Source: an uncultured Trichococcus sp. | GTDB lineage: Bacteria; Bacillota; Bacilli; Lactobacillales; Aerococcaceae | NCBI RefSeq assembly: GCF_963667775.1 | Contig: NZ_OY764015.1 | Location: 564,501 to 628,500 of the forward strand | DNA length: 64,000 nt | Direction of reading: 5' to 3' | Part shown: piece by piece, positions 15,732 through 23,421 of the stretch | Layout: the number at the start of each line of letters is the position of its first letter | Position numbering within the stretch: position 1 is the first letter of the stretch | Notes under the pieces: generated by a model | Told to the model about the DNA's origin: nothing | The model's input: only the letters and a program-made list of their open reading frames with translations | The model's database searches: none | Program-made: the position numbers and the translations under genes

Positions 15732-16525
15732 TGAATAGACGGCAAAAAAAGAAGGCTATCTACAAAATTCTGGCCAAAGCCGAAAAAGAAATTGCCGAGG
15801 ATGCATCCAGACTGGCCCAAACCAATGACGACGGAAGTGTTAATCGACTTGCTGAAGTTCTGGCCAGAAGGACGAACGCCTTTGGACAAACGGAAATGAT
15901 CATACGCATGGATGCATCCATCCCGGAACATCTATTTGATCGACTGGTGGATGCAGATGGCGATTTGTTCGGAGAGTTCCGACTATTCGACAGCCGGGTA
16001 ATCACCGCGAAGCAGCGTAAATACATAAACGCTCTATGCCGGGACATCAAAGAGTACACCGGAGACGAGAGCATAGACCAGGTGCGAGAGGACCGGAAAC
16101 GGGAATTCATGGAACTGCATCAGATCCCGTACTTCAGCACATCGGAACTGCAGGCGAACTGCTCCGTAGAGGTAGCAAGCAAGTTTATCTCTTATATCGT
16201 CGATTTTTGCCTCGACAACGATATCGGTTTGGCAGAATCTCCGCTCAATTACGTTGATGACATCAAACATTATCTGATCAAATGCCTATGGACAAGAAAG
16301 TGTGCGTTATGCGGGAAAAAAGGTCAGGTCCACCATGTGGATGCAGTAGGGGCTGGGCGTAATAGAAAGAAGATTGATCACACGAAGCATCACTTGATGT
16401 GCTTATGCATCGGCTGTCATGAAGAATCACACAAGATAGGTCAGCAAACCTTTATGCGAAAACATCATGTTGTGGGCGTAATTATGAATCAAGAGCAGTA
16501 CGAAAAACTGAATTACAAGGGGTGA
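15731..16525 (+). CDS. Putative HNHc nuclease (HNHc_6 type)
   Basis: 264 residues. The C-terminal third carries a zinc/HNH-like pattern: CALCGKKGQVHHVDAVG, DHTKHHLMCLCIGCHEESHK, matching the HNHc nucleases found in replication modules of lactococcal and enterococcal phages. The N-terminal part is helical and unassigned. ATG 15731 overlaps the previous stop (TGATG) behind GGGAG. It may process replication or recombination intermediates; this is inferred from position. Confidence 0.75.
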   Translation: MNRRQKKKAIYKILAKAEKEIAEDASRLAQTNDDGSVNRLAEVLARRTNAFGQTEMIIRMDASIPEHLFDRLVDADGDLFGEFRLFDSRVITAKQRKYINALCRDIKEYTGDESIDQVREDRKREFMELHQIPYFSTSELQANCSVEVASKFISYIVDFCLDNDIGLAESPLNYVDDIKHYLIKCLWTRKCALCGKKGQVHHVDAVGAGRNRKKIDHTKHHLMCLCIGCHEESHKIGQQTFMRKHHVVGVIMNQEQYEKLNYKG

Positions 16526-16529
16526 GGAC

Positions 16530-16622
16530 ATGGGTGCAGAATCTATTAAATATATTTTATCGATATCATCTTTGGTAATTTCGATAGCGACTTATATCTA
16601 TGTGAAGGGAGCAGGGAAATGA
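16530..16622 (+). CDS. Tiny membrane protein (30 aa)
   Basis: 31 codons: MGAESIKYILSISSLVISIATYIYVKGAGK. RBS AAGGGGTGAGGAC directly precedes ATG. One hydrophobic helix spans almost the whole product. No family recognised. Confidence 0.5.
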   Translation: MGAESIKYILSISSLVISIATYIYVKGAGK

Positions 16623-16790
16623 ATGGTAATCATGACGGATTCGATCAGGAATAAAGTCGTCGGCGTTTTCTCCAATACGACAGAGGCGCTGAAATATGCA
16701 AAGCAAGAGGATATAAAGGTCGTCAGCTTCGAGACCTGCAAAGGCGGTGAGTTGCATGAGAGGAAAGAAGTGGACAAAAGCAGAACTTGA
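16623..16790 (+). CDS. Small hypothetical phage protein (55 aa)
   Basis: ATG starts right after the previous TGA, with AGCAGGGAAATGA upstream. The product is soluble and beta-alpha in pattern (RNKVVGVFSNTTEALKYAKQ, then VVSFETCKGGE). It overlaps the next gene by 35 bp. No family recognised. Confidence 0.55.
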   Translation: MVIMTDSIRNKVVGVFSNTTEALKYAKQEDIKVVSFETCKGGELHERKEVDKSRT

Positions 16791-17559
16791 ATACCTGCAA
16801 GACAGCTGGGGGAAGACGAAAACTGAAGGCATTGCCTTAAAGCTCGGCAGAACGTACAGCTCAATCATTAACAAGGCGCGCATCCTAGGGCTTGGCGATC
16901 CATTAACGCACATGGACGGAATCACAATTAGCAGGCTTTCAAAGGAACTCGGAATCGATTATCACCTTGTAGCGAATTGGATAGAGAAATACAATTTCCC
17001 GGCGAAAAAGAAGCGACTAGCAAAAGAGAGACGCGTCTTGTATGTAGGATATGCAGATTTTTGGGAATGGGCAGACAAGAATCGACAGATGATCGATTTC
17101 TCGCGATTCGACAAATACGCACTTGGGATTGAGCCTGCCTGGGCGAACGAGAAAAGGATAGCTGATTTCAACAAGAAACGTCTTGTCCAGAATACGCATA
17201 AAACACCGTGGACTCCGGGAGACATCAACAAACTGATTAGTTTGACCAAAGAGCCTGATATGACCTATCCGAAGATGAGTAAAATCCTGCAGCGGACGCA
17301 CGGAGCTATCAAAACGCGGATGGCAATGGAAGGCATCAAGTTCCGGCCTAGCTACCTGCCGAATCACAATAAATACACAGCCGGAGAAATCGAAACGCTC
17401 GAAACCATGATGCATAAGGGGCACAGCTTTATCGAAATAGCCTTCATTCTGGATCGTAGCGAGGCAGGCGTGAGGGGAAAGGCCGAAAGGATGGGCTACA
17501 CGTTCAAAAACGGTGTGCCGTTCAAGGGTGAACAAAAACAGGAGGCTGGATGCAGATGA
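16756..17559 (+). CDS. SANT/Myb-like DNA-binding phage protein
   Basis: 267 residues with repeated SANT/Myb-like helices: KKWTKAELEYLQDSWGKTKTEGIALKLGR at the N-terminus, TPWTPGDINKLISLTKEP around 160 and YTAGEIETLETMMHKGHSFIEIAFILDR near 210, each with the spaced aromatic residues. A helix-turn-helix-like stretch (ISRLSKELGIDYHLVANWI) lies near 60. The ATG at 16756 follows AAGGCGGTGAG; the GTG at 16747 is an alternative. Probably a sequence-specific DNA-binding protein of the early region; targets are unknown. Confidence 0.7.
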   Translation: MRGKKWTKAELEYLQDSWGKTKTEGIALKLGRTYSSIINKARILGLGDPLTHMDGITISRLSKELGIDYHLVANWIEKYNFPAKKKRLAKERRVLYVGYADFWEWADKNRQMIDFSRFDKYALGIEPAWANEKRIADFNKKRLVQNTHKTPWTPGDINKLISLTKEPDMTYPKMSKILQRTHGAIKTRMAMEGIKFRPSYLPNHNKYTAGEIETLETMMHKGHSFIEIAFILDRSEAGVRGKAERMGYTFKNGVPFKGEQKQEAGCR

Positions 17560-17759
17560 TAAAAGAAATAACTTTCTATTATCCGAAAAGAAATAACGAA
17601 ACATATGAAGTTGGCAGGGAAACCCCTGAAGGTACCGTCAAAAAGATTGAGGTTGAGCATAACAAGTCTTATACGAAGGTAATCATTTTTTTCGGATCAT
17701 GCACAAAAGTAGTTGCAGGAATCCCGTTCGAATACATAAGCGTGAATAGAGGGTTTTAA
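17550..17759 (+). CDS. Hypothetical phage protein
   Basis: 69 residues, beta-rich, no recognised family. Two starts are possible behind AGGAGG: ATG 17550 (4 bases away) or ATG 17556 (10 bases away). The gene overlaps the upstream one by 10 bp. Confidence 0.65.
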   Translation: MQMIKEITFYYPKRNNETYEVGRETPEGTVKKIEVEHNKSYTKVIIFFGSCTKVVAGIPFEYISVNRGF

Positions 17760-17760
17760 A

Positions 17761-17865
17761 ATGAGCACCGCTGAATTAATCATCATCGCTGCAATCGGTA
17801 CGGCTGGTCTCTTGATCGGCGAGCTGCAGCATCACATCAGAGAAAAAAGGAGGCATAAGCATTGA
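17761..17865 (+). CDS. Tiny membrane protein (34 aa)
   Basis: ATG at 17761, one base after the preceding stop. The product has one hydrophobic helix (ELIIIAAIGTAGLLIG) and a basic tail rich in His (REKRRHKH). The upstream RBS (AGGGTTTTAAA) is weak; the reading frame and the TTGA coupling to the next gene support it. Confidence 0.45.
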   Translation: MSTAELIIIAAIGTAGLLIGELQHHIREKRRHKH

Positions 17866-18062
17866 ATAACGATTATAAGCGCTGGCGCCAAGAGTTTGAA
17901 GTCGAGGAAGAAGTGAACCCATCGGCAGTCGGAAAGGTCGCAGAATTGGAGCAAGAGTATAAAAGAGTGGTCTGGATGAGTAGTGCCAAAAAAGGCAGGG
18001 CCTACTGGAAAGGGTACCTATCAGCCTTGCAATTTGCAATCGACGTACTGAGCAAGGAATAG
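17862..18062 (+). CDS. Hypothetical phage protein
   Basis: 66 residues starting at TTG 17862 with AGGAGGCATAAGCA upstream; the TTG overlaps the previous TGA. The sequence is helical and charged with a WKGYLSALQFAIDVL segment. No family recognised. Confidence 0.65.
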   Translation: MNNDYKRWRQEFEVEEEVNPSAVGKVAELEQEYKRVVWMSSAKKGRAYWKGYLSALQFAIDVLSKE

Positions 18063-18071
18063 GGGTGCGGC

Positions 18072-18146
18072 ATGATCATCAGCGAGGTTGCCGCCGCGGT
18101 CCTGCTATGTATATTTATAATTTCTGCAATAAAAGATAGGAGGTGA
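18072..18146 (+). CDS. Tiny membrane protein (24 aa)
   Basis: 25 codons with RBS AGGGGTGCGGC; the product is a single hydrophobic helix (SEVAAAVLLCIFIISAI) with a basic KDRR end. The stop lies within the RBS of the next gene. Too short for family assignment. Confidence 0.4.
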   Translation: MIISEVAAAVLLCIFIISAIKDRR

Positions 18147-18152
18147 AGTCGA

Positions 18153-18500
18153 TTGAGCAGTTACGCAAAGCTTGTAGATGGGGTGTATTCGGAATTTCAG
18201 CGAAAGAAAAGCAAGAGCGAAGTAATGGAATGGCTCAAGCAGCGATATGAAGATGGTTTCCGGTACGTCGTGCGAGACCTTGGATCGGACTGGTTAAGCG
18301 TCTACTCCATGAAACCGAAAAGATACACGATGGACGAATGCTGGGGATACCAGGAAAGGAACTGGGATGATATCGAATCCATGCCGGTGAAAATCATTAT
18401 GAATACAGATATGCCTGAAATCAACTGGAATAACAAATCGGCAACTGATATCGAAAAGCTACTGGTGAGATGGGGTAAAGCGGATGATGGAACACGTTGA
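18153..18500 (+). CDS. Hypothetical phage protein
   Basis: 115 residues from TTG 18153, preceded by AGGAGGTGAAGTCGA. It has several Trp residues (WLKQRYEDGFRYVVRDLGSDWL). Soluble, unassigned. It overlaps the next gene by 17 bp. Confidence 0.65.
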   Translation: MSSYAKLVDGVYSEFQRKKSKSEVMEWLKQRYEDGFRYVVRDLGSDWLSVYSMKPKRYTMDECWGYQERNWDDIESMPVKIIMNTDMPEINWNNKSATDIEKLLVRWGKADDGTR

Positions 18501-18651
18501 GTTGAAATATTACTGGTTGTACAAATACAGATGGGCGGATGGCCTGACATTTACCACAAATCAGCAGCTATCCGAGTTGGAGATGCAGGTCGGCGAATGC
18601 AGCTTCGAAAGTAAAATTCAAATCCACTACACAGAGGAGATAGATAAATGA
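18484..18651 (+). CDS. Small hypothetical phage protein (55 aa)
   Basis: Starts at ATG 18484 (or 18487) and ends by overlapping the next start (ATGA). The product is soluble and rich in aromatic residues (ELKYYWLYKYRWADGLTF). No family recognised; continuous coupling in the operon supports it. Confidence 0.55.
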   Translation: MMEHVELKYYWLYKYRWADGLTFTTNQQLSELEMQVGECSFESKIQIHYTEEIDK

Positions 18652-18860
18652 AATTGGGTGAAGCAATCGTATTCGTTGAAGGTTTGGGATACTCAGTCGC
18701 AAAAGTGGAAAGAAGAAAGTTGTTCCGCAAGGCGTACACACTTTACGCGGAGTTCCTGGGGGCCATTTACCTGTTTAAGCTGGATAAAGGGAAGTTATAC
18801 AAGAAGATCCCGTTAAGCTCAGGGAAGGGCTTCTGGGCAGAACTGGAGGAACTAGAATGA
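18648..18860 (+). CDS. Hypothetical phage protein
   Basis: 70 residues with RBS AGAGGAGATAGATAA. Basic and beta-rich with [21 protein letters not shown] at the end. No family recognised. It overlaps ssb by ATGA. Confidence 0.65.
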   Translation: MKLGEAIVFVEGLGYSVAKVERRKLFRKAYTLYAEFLGAIYLFKLDKGKLYKKIPLSSGKGFWAELEELE

Positions 18861-19378
18861 TTAACAACGTCGTACTTGTCGGCCGTCTGACGAAGGACAT
18901 CGATCTAAAATACACAGCCTCCGGAACGGCAGTCGGGTCATTCATCCTGGCGGTTAACCGGAACTTCACCGATCAGAACGGTGAGAAAAAGTCTGATTTC
19001 GTGAATTGCGTTATTTGGAGAAAATCGGCTGAAAACATGGCGAATTTCACCAGAAAAGGCTCATTAGTTGGCATTACCGGCCGCATCCAAACAAGGAATT
19101 ATGATAATCAGCAAGGGCAGCGCGTCTATATCACAGAAGTGGTCGTAGAAAACTTCACGCTCCTCGAGTCAAAACAAGTCACAGAGCAGCGGCCGCGGGA
19201 GAACACCTATCAGAACCAGGCGCCACCACAGCAAAGCCAGCAACAAAACAACGGTCCGCTGGATGCATCCAAAACAGGAGATTACAAATACAACTCCTTC
19301 GATGAATTCAATAACACGCCGGATCCATTCACAAACAGTGAACCATACGACATCAATGATGATGATCTGCCATTTTAG
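18857..19378 (+). CDS. ssb: Single-stranded DNA-binding protein
   Basis: 173 residues. The N-terminal OB fold (about 1-105) begins [20 protein letters not shown] and includes [22 protein letters not shown] Gln/Asn-rich linker and the acidic tip DINDDDLPF follow, which in bacterial SSBs recruits partner proteins. The tip suggests it uses host-type SSB partners. It belongs to the phage replication module. Confidence 0.96.
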   Translation: MINNVVLVGRLTKDIDLKYTASGTAVGSFILAVNRNFTDQNGEKKSDFVNCVIWRKSAENMANFTRKGSLVGITGRIQTRNYDNQQGQRVYITEVVVENFTLLESKQVTEQRPRENTYQNQAPPQQSQQQNNGPLDASKTGDYKYNSFDEFNNTPDPFTNSEPYDINDDDLPF

Positions 19379-19390
19379 GAGGTACTACAC

Positions 19391-19801
19391 ATGAGTAATA
19401 TAGATTTCAATATCAGCAATCTGGCCGATGGTGCCGTACAAGAAAAGATAGACCAGGAAGTCAGAAAGATCGTCGCCAACATCCTGGATGTGAATACGGC
19501 ATTCAAGCCAAGCCGGAAATTAATCATCGATGTCGAGTTTTCTTCTGATTCCACTCGGCAAGTCATCGAGACCAATGTGACGATCAAGAGTAAACTGCAG
19601 CCATCTGAGAGTGTATCGGCACTCATGATGGCGGGTAGGGATGATTCAGGCTACATCCATGCAGCAGAACTCAAATCATCCGCACCTGGGCAAATGTTCT
19701 TCGATGCAAATGACAGCACGCTAAAAACCGATATTGGCGTTCCGGTGGATGAAATAGAAGGCAATGGCGTGATCGATTTCAACGCAAGAAAAATCAAATA
19801 A
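19391..19801 (+). CDS. Phage protein of the replication-terminator-annotated family
   Basis: 136 residues, beta-rich (KLIIDVEFSSDSTRQVIETNVTIKSKL), with a repeated pattern typical of phage proteins often labelled replication terminator protein. I see no direct evidence for a terminator role; the label is by resemblance and context (between ssb and the next hypothetical gene). RBS AGGAGGTACTACAC gives a firm start. Confidence 0.6.
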   Translation: MSNIDFNISNLADGAVQEKIDQEVRKIVANILDVNTAFKPSRKLIIDVEFSSDSTRQVIETNVTIKSKLQPSESVSALMMAGRDDSGYIHAAELKSSAPGQMFFDANDSTLKTDIGVPVDEIEGNGVIDFNARKIK

Positions 19802-19818
19802 AGGACAGGTGAAGATAA

Positions 19819-20577
19819 ATGGAAAACTTAAAAGATGCTTTGGAATATGTGGTTGATTTAAAAGATAACGAAGAAAAGATCGTCAGAAGCTTTGAACAGA
19901 GCGGAAAAGAATACTACGATGCGAAAGCGCACGACTTAAGAGAATTGGAACCGCGTCGTTATCCGGAACCGTTGAAACTTTCCTCGCTCACAAGCCTGGT
20001 CGGATACATCATGAAGCAACTGGATGAAACAGGAACATATAAAAACCTACTCGTTCACGTGACTGATCACGACACGGTCGAAGTCAAAACGGAGCTTGAT
20101 GATCAAAGTAAGCGCCGAGTGTTGGCAGTTGCAAAAGCCATCACACCAGAAATAAGATACAAGCACTTCATGGATGTGGAATCATTTAATATCATGATGC
20201 AATCGAATTTCATTCCGAACGGGGATTCCGAGGTAGTTCTTAATTATGCATCTGCCATCAAGATCGACAAAGGGGCCGAGATAGCCGATAACGGAATCTC
20301 TCAGGTAACAACCATAAAAACAGGTGTGTCTACCATGCAACTCGCAAAAGCGCCGAACCCTGTAACGTTGAAGCCGTATAGAACATTCCAGGAAGTAGAT
20401 CAGCCGGAAAGTAAATTTGTCTTCCGAATCAACGATGCTCCTGGATGCGCCTTGTTCGAAGCGGATGGTGGCATTTGGAGGGCGGAAGCAAAGGCGCTTA
20501 TAGCTGAATATCTTCACAACAACCTGATTGTTGAGCAGGGCGCTGAAGCTGTCGAAAACATCACGATTTTGGCATAA
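19819..20577 (+). CDS. Hypothetical phage protein (possible DUF2303-like)
   Basis: 252 residues, soluble, alpha-beta. The stretch LSSLTSLVGYIMKQLDE, then LLVHVTDHDTVEV, recalls the DUF2303/YfdQ type seen beside replication genes; the match is weak and could be wrong. RBS GGACAGGTGAAGATAA. Function unknown. Confidence 0.6.
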   Translation: MENLKDALEYVVDLKDNEEKIVRSFEQSGKEYYDAKAHDLRELEPRRYPEPLKLSSLTSLVGYIMKQLDETGTYKNLLVHVTDHDTVEVKTELDDQSKRRVLAVAKAITPEIRYKHFMDVESFNIMMQSNFIPNGDSEVVLNYASAIKIDKGAEIADNGISQVTTIKTGVSTMQLAKAPNPVTLKPYRTFQEVDQPESKFVFRINDAPGCALFEADGGIWRAEAKALIAEYLHNNLIVEQGAEAVENITILA

Positions 20578-20588
20578 GGCGGCACGCT

Positions 20589-20930
20589 ATGAGAGAGAAC
20601 CGCGAATCCATCATGAAGATGAACATGAAAGTCACTGATCACGAAACGCAGAGCGCATTGAGAACACTCAAACGCCGTGTATACCAGGAAGACAGAGCAG
20701 CCTTCAACCACTTGAAAACGAAAAACCCGCGTGATTTGAACGTAACTGAAATACAGCTACTCATGGCGATCGCATACGACGGTTTGGAACTCAGGCAGAG
20801 GCTAGACAGAAAGTTGGTTGCATCCATCCTTGAGTTGACGGAAATCGGATCTCGAAAGAGTCCGAGAGTTCCTATTCTAAAAGAATTAAACGGAGTTCTA
20901 AAAGCGTTGCGAGGGGACTATTCTAAGTAA
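20589..20930 (+). CDS. Hypothetical phage protein
   Basis: 113 residues, basic and helical, with no membrane segment and no family recognised. It has a putative RBS AAGGCGGCACGCT. It is followed by a hairpin at 20952-20981 and a 107-bp gap, so it may end a transcription sub-unit. Confidence 0.65.
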   Translation: MRENRESIMKMNMKVTDHETQSALRTLKRRVYQEDRAAFNHLKTKNPRDLNVTEIQLLMAIAYDGLELRQRLDRKLVASILELTEIGSRKSPRVPILKELNGVLKALRGDYSK

Positions 20931-20951
20931 TCAAAAATAACGGCTATATTT

Positions 20952-20981
20952 CCATCCTGACAACTTTTAATGTCAGGGTGG
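20952..20981. other. Intergenic hairpin
   Basis: An 11-bp stem CCATCCTGACA / TGTCAGGGTGG (one G-U) around an 8-nt loop. No T-run follows on either strand, so it is not a classic terminator. It may be an RNA-processing or regulatory structure. Confidence 0.5.
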
Positions 20982-21039
20982 ATAATTAGTCGGAATCATT
21001 TGAATTGTCGCAGAGAGAAAGAGAAAGGCGGGAACTGTG

Positions 21040-21273
21040 ATGAAATACGAAAGAACAATCACTTTAATTTTCTTCACACCACTGATTGCGATGTTGGTGA
21101 ATGTTCACGGCATCCGACAAACGGTCATTAAGCAGAAATACGAGAAACAACTGGAAGTACAGCAAGCGGAATACCAGCATGCAGTCATAGACCTGCGACA
21201 GGAGCTGCATGATGCAAAATTCCAACTGGACATGGCAACAGACCATATTGAGTTAATTAACGCAGGACACTAG
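21040..21273 (+). CDS. Membrane-anchored coiled-coil phage protein
   Basis: 77 residues. An N-terminal hydrophobic segment (TITLIFFTPLIAMLVNV, about 5-22) is followed by a long charged helix (KQKYEKQLEVQQAEYQHAVIDLRQELHDAKFQLD) that looks coiled-coil. RBS GGCGGGAACTGTG before ATG; GTG 21037 is an alternative. Unknown role. Confidence 0.65.
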   Translation: MKYERTITLIFFTPLIAMLVNVHGIRQTVIKQKYEKQLEVQQAEYQHAVIDLRQELHDAKFQLDMATDHIELINAGH

Positions 21274-21282
21274 GAGGACGTT

Positions 21283-21552
21283 ATGGATAGATTTGAATTT
21301 GATTTTGATAATATGAGACGGATAGGTGATGTCGAAACGGCAAGAAGAGTATTCACTGTTTGGGTAGGGTTGACAATGGCTCAGTTATTTATTTTGTGCG
21401 TCTGCGCGTTAATCGTATTATTTTGGGCAAACAAATTCACGTTCTTTCTTCTATCCTTGATGACATTGCTTTTCATCACGATGCTAATAGCCGTATACAC
21501 AACTAAGATGCGTTATAAAAGTAAATTAAAGGCAATGGAGGACGAGGCATGA
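21283..21552 (+). CDS. Two-span membrane protein, hypothetical
   Basis: 89 residues. Acidic N-terminus, then two adjacent hydrophobic segments (VGLTMAQLFILCVCALIVLFW and FFLLSLMTLLFITMLIAVY, about 28-70) and a basic tail. Holin-like in size, but it lies in the early region far from the lysin, so a holin role is not claimed. RBS AGGAGGACGTT. Confidence 0.65.
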   Translation: MDRFEFDFDNMRRIGDVETARRVFTVWVGLTMAQLFILCVCALIVLFWANKFTFFLLSLMTLLFITMLIAVYTTKMRYKSKLKAMEDEA

Positions 21553-22022
21553 AAGAGCAACAAACAAGAGAGATTAAATTTCGGGGGATTAGAGAAAAAA
21601 CCGGAGAATGGGTGTATGGATACCTAGTTAAGAGAGAAGAGCCGTTCCTGCACGATATAATTTCACCTATCGGTAATCAATCATCTTGTACGTGGTCTAT
21701 AAAAAGAGGTTCAGAAGGACAGTACACAGGTCTGGTAGATAGCACGGGAAGAGAAATATTTGAATATGATATCGTAAAAATTATTAACACTAAAAGATTT
21801 TTGGGTGACGATTATAAGTGTTATTCAACTGTCGAGGTGATCGAAGGCCACGTTTATGTATGGTTAAGCCCGACTATTAACGGAGAAACAAAACGTTACG
21901 GAGCCAGGTTATTACTCAGCGGAATGTCTAAGTACATTGACATGAGAGGCATTGCTACATACGACGTAGAGGTGATTGGCAATAAAATTGAAAATCCTGA
22001 GTTGTTGGAGGTTTGTTCATGA
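21549..22022 (+). CDS. YopX family phage protein
   Basis: 157 residues starting REIKFRGIREKTGEWVYGYL and containing GQYTGLVDSTGREIFEYDIVK, the signature of YopX proteins (SPbeta-type). Function is unknown; common in early regions of Firmicutes phages. It overlaps its upstream neighbour by ATGA. Confidence 0.88.
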   Translation: MKEQQTREIKFRGIREKTGEWVYGYLVKREEPFLHDIISPIGNQSSCTWSIKRGSEGQYTGLVDSTGREIFEYDIVKIINTKRFLGDDYKCYSTVEVIEGHVYVWLSPTINGETKRYGARLLLSGMSKYIDMRGIATYDVEVIGNKIENPELLEVCS

Positions 22023-22264
22023 CACAAGAAGAAGCGATCGAATATTTAAAAGGTGAAGGGTTTGACCTTTTTCACATAGAGGAACGCCCAAAAACAATCA
22101 TCATTTGTGGATGCAGGAACGAGCCGAGAGGTTGCTGGTACAAATTGGAGGACGGAAAACTCTTCAAGCGGTCAGGGTATAACGGTTTGGAACGCAAATG
22201 GGACGAAGAAAAAGAAATCAACGAAAAATTAAATAGGGTTAGAGAAAAGGAGAACGGCAAATGA
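22019..22264 (+). CDS. Hypothetical phage protein
   Basis: 81 residues. ATG 22019 overlaps the YopX stop and follows TTGGAGGTTTGTTC. It has a CGCRNEPRGCWY cluster with three Cys; unassigned. The C-terminus is a charged helix. Confidence 0.65.
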   Translation: MTQEEAIEYLKGEGFDLFHIEERPKTIIICGCRNEPRGCWYKLEDGKLFKRSGYNGLERKWDEEKEINEKLNRVREKENGK

Positions 22265-22569
22265 TCACGGAATTAACAGCACGTATTGAAGAATGGGCAA
22301 GAGAACGAGGGTTGGACACTGCTAATCCTGACAAGCAAATGCTTAAGCTAGGCGAGGAGTACGGCGAACTCTGTCAGGGGTTGGCCAAAGACCATCCGGA
22401 ACAAGTAAAAGACTCCATCGGCGACATGTACGTCGTGCTCACAATCCTGTCGCTACAGCTGGGGCTTGATATCGAAGACTGCGTGATGCATTCGTATGGC
22501 GAAATCAAAGACAGAAAAGGAAAGCTTGTAAATGGGGTTTATGTCAAGGAATCCGATTTAATAATCTAA
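22261..22569 (+). CDS. MazG-like nucleotide pyrophosphohydrolase
   Basis: 102 residues, all-alpha. The metal-binding motif is visible as LGEEYGELCQGLAK (ExxxE type) and KDSIGDMYVVLTIL, as in MazG/dUTPase-like NTP pyrophosphatases. Such phage enzymes hydrolyse NTPs or alter the nucleotide pool. The start overlaps the upstream stop (ATGA). Confidence 0.8.
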   Translation: MITELTARIEEWARERGLDTANPDKQMLKLGEEYGELCQGLAKDHPEQVKDSIGDMYVVLTILSLQLGLDIEDCVMHSYGEIKDRKGKLVNGVYVKESDLII

Positions 22570-22575
22570 GAAAAG

Positions 22576-22821
22576 ATGGTGCTGCGGATGGATGAAGTGC
22601 TGTATTGGTTCGAGACCTTAAGTGGGAAACATCCGGCGAAACCGATCTACTCCATTAACTTCAGATGGTTTGCTATGGAGAGGGATGCTGAGCCGCGAGA
22701 AATAGACGCTATGAGCCTGGTGTACATCGGCCGAATGTCAAGAGCCGAATTTGAGAAGCACATCAGAAAGGAAGGCGATGCGCTATCAGGTACGAATGGC
22801 TCAAAGAATACCAGGAGTTGA
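22576..22821 (+). CDS. Hypothetical phage protein
   Basis: 81 residues, soluble, with no recognised family. ATG 22576 or 22588 could start it; both RBSs are weak. The 3' end overlaps the next gene's TTG (TTGA). Confidence 0.55.
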   Translation: MVLRMDEVLYWFETLSGKHPAKPIYSINFRWFAMERDAEPREIDAMSLVYIGRMSRAEFEKHIRKEGDALSGTNGSKNTRS

Positions 22822-23180
22822 AAGAGGAGATAGAAACTATCCAATGGAAAATCAGGAGATGCGAGTCAGAATTGAATAGGTGGCTCGCTGGTGGCGACCT
22901 ATCGAGCGTTCGCATAACAAGTGGGTCAAGGTCTAGTGGACTTGAAGAAGAAATACAAGCCCTGAAGGAATGCCTGGAAGCGTTGGTCGCATCCGAAAAG
23001 AGGCTAATAAAGATGGTTAGCCGCTTCAAAGGTCTGGACAACAAGATAATCAAAATGAAGTACATAGATGGGATGGCGTTGAAAGAGATAGCACAAGAGC
23101 TTAACTACAGCTATCAGTATATAGTCAACAAGCATTCAGCTATTGTAAGCACAATAAAATTCATAGAGGATATGAATTAA
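22818..23180 (+). CDS. ArpU-like/sigma-70 region 4-type late transcription regulator
   Basis: 120 residues. The C-terminus has a sigma-like helix-turn-helix (IIKMKYIDGMALKEIAQELNYSYQYIVNKHSAI), the N-terminus a charged helical region. Such proteins occur just before the packaging genes of Gram-positive phages and are thought to switch on late genes. Start TTG 22818 is preceded by CCAGGAG and overlaps the previous stop. It is the last early gene before the terminator at 23250. Confidence 0.8.
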   Translation: MKEEIETIQWKIRRCESELNRWLAGGDLSSVRITSGSRSSGLEEEIQALKECLEALVASEKRLIKMVSRFKGLDNKIIKMKYIDGMALKEIAQELNYSYQYIVNKHSAIVSTIKFIEDMN

Positions 23181-23226
23181 TATAACTTATATTCATAGTT
23201 ACCACTTATTGCATACGTTATATTAA
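23177..23226. repeat. Inverted repeat after the late regulator
   Basis: TTAATATAAC (23177-23186) and GTTATATTAA (23217-23226), a perfect 10-bp inverted repeat 30 bp apart in AT-rich DNA. It starts at the regulator's stop codon and precedes the early/late boundary, so it could be a target site for the late regulator. This is inferred. Confidence 0.45.
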
Positions 23227-23249
23227 TATATATTGTGAAGATAACTTGA

Positions 23250-23278
23250 GAGCAGCCGCTTACGCGGGTGCTCTTTTT
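23250..23278 (+). terminator. Terminator between early and late regions
   Basis: Stem GAGCAGCCGC / GCGGGTGCTC (one mismatch), 4-nt loop, then TTTTTG. It would end the early transcript. The interval 23279-23421 contains no convincing gene. Confidence 0.75.
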
Positions 23279-23421
23279 GTTATTCACAATGTAAGCGCAC
23301 GAAACGGAAGGGGCGATCGTATGTATCAATTCAGTCTGCTTGCAGAGGGAAGGCATGGTGATCCGTCAATCTCCTAGCCATCAGGCATGGTGGCCATCGT
23401 ACATAAACAAGGGGTGATGCT

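Noticed and set aside
21283-21552. Second holin in the early region
   Set aside because: It has two membrane spans and holin-like size, but it is far from the lysin and embedded in early genes, so a lysis role is unsupported.
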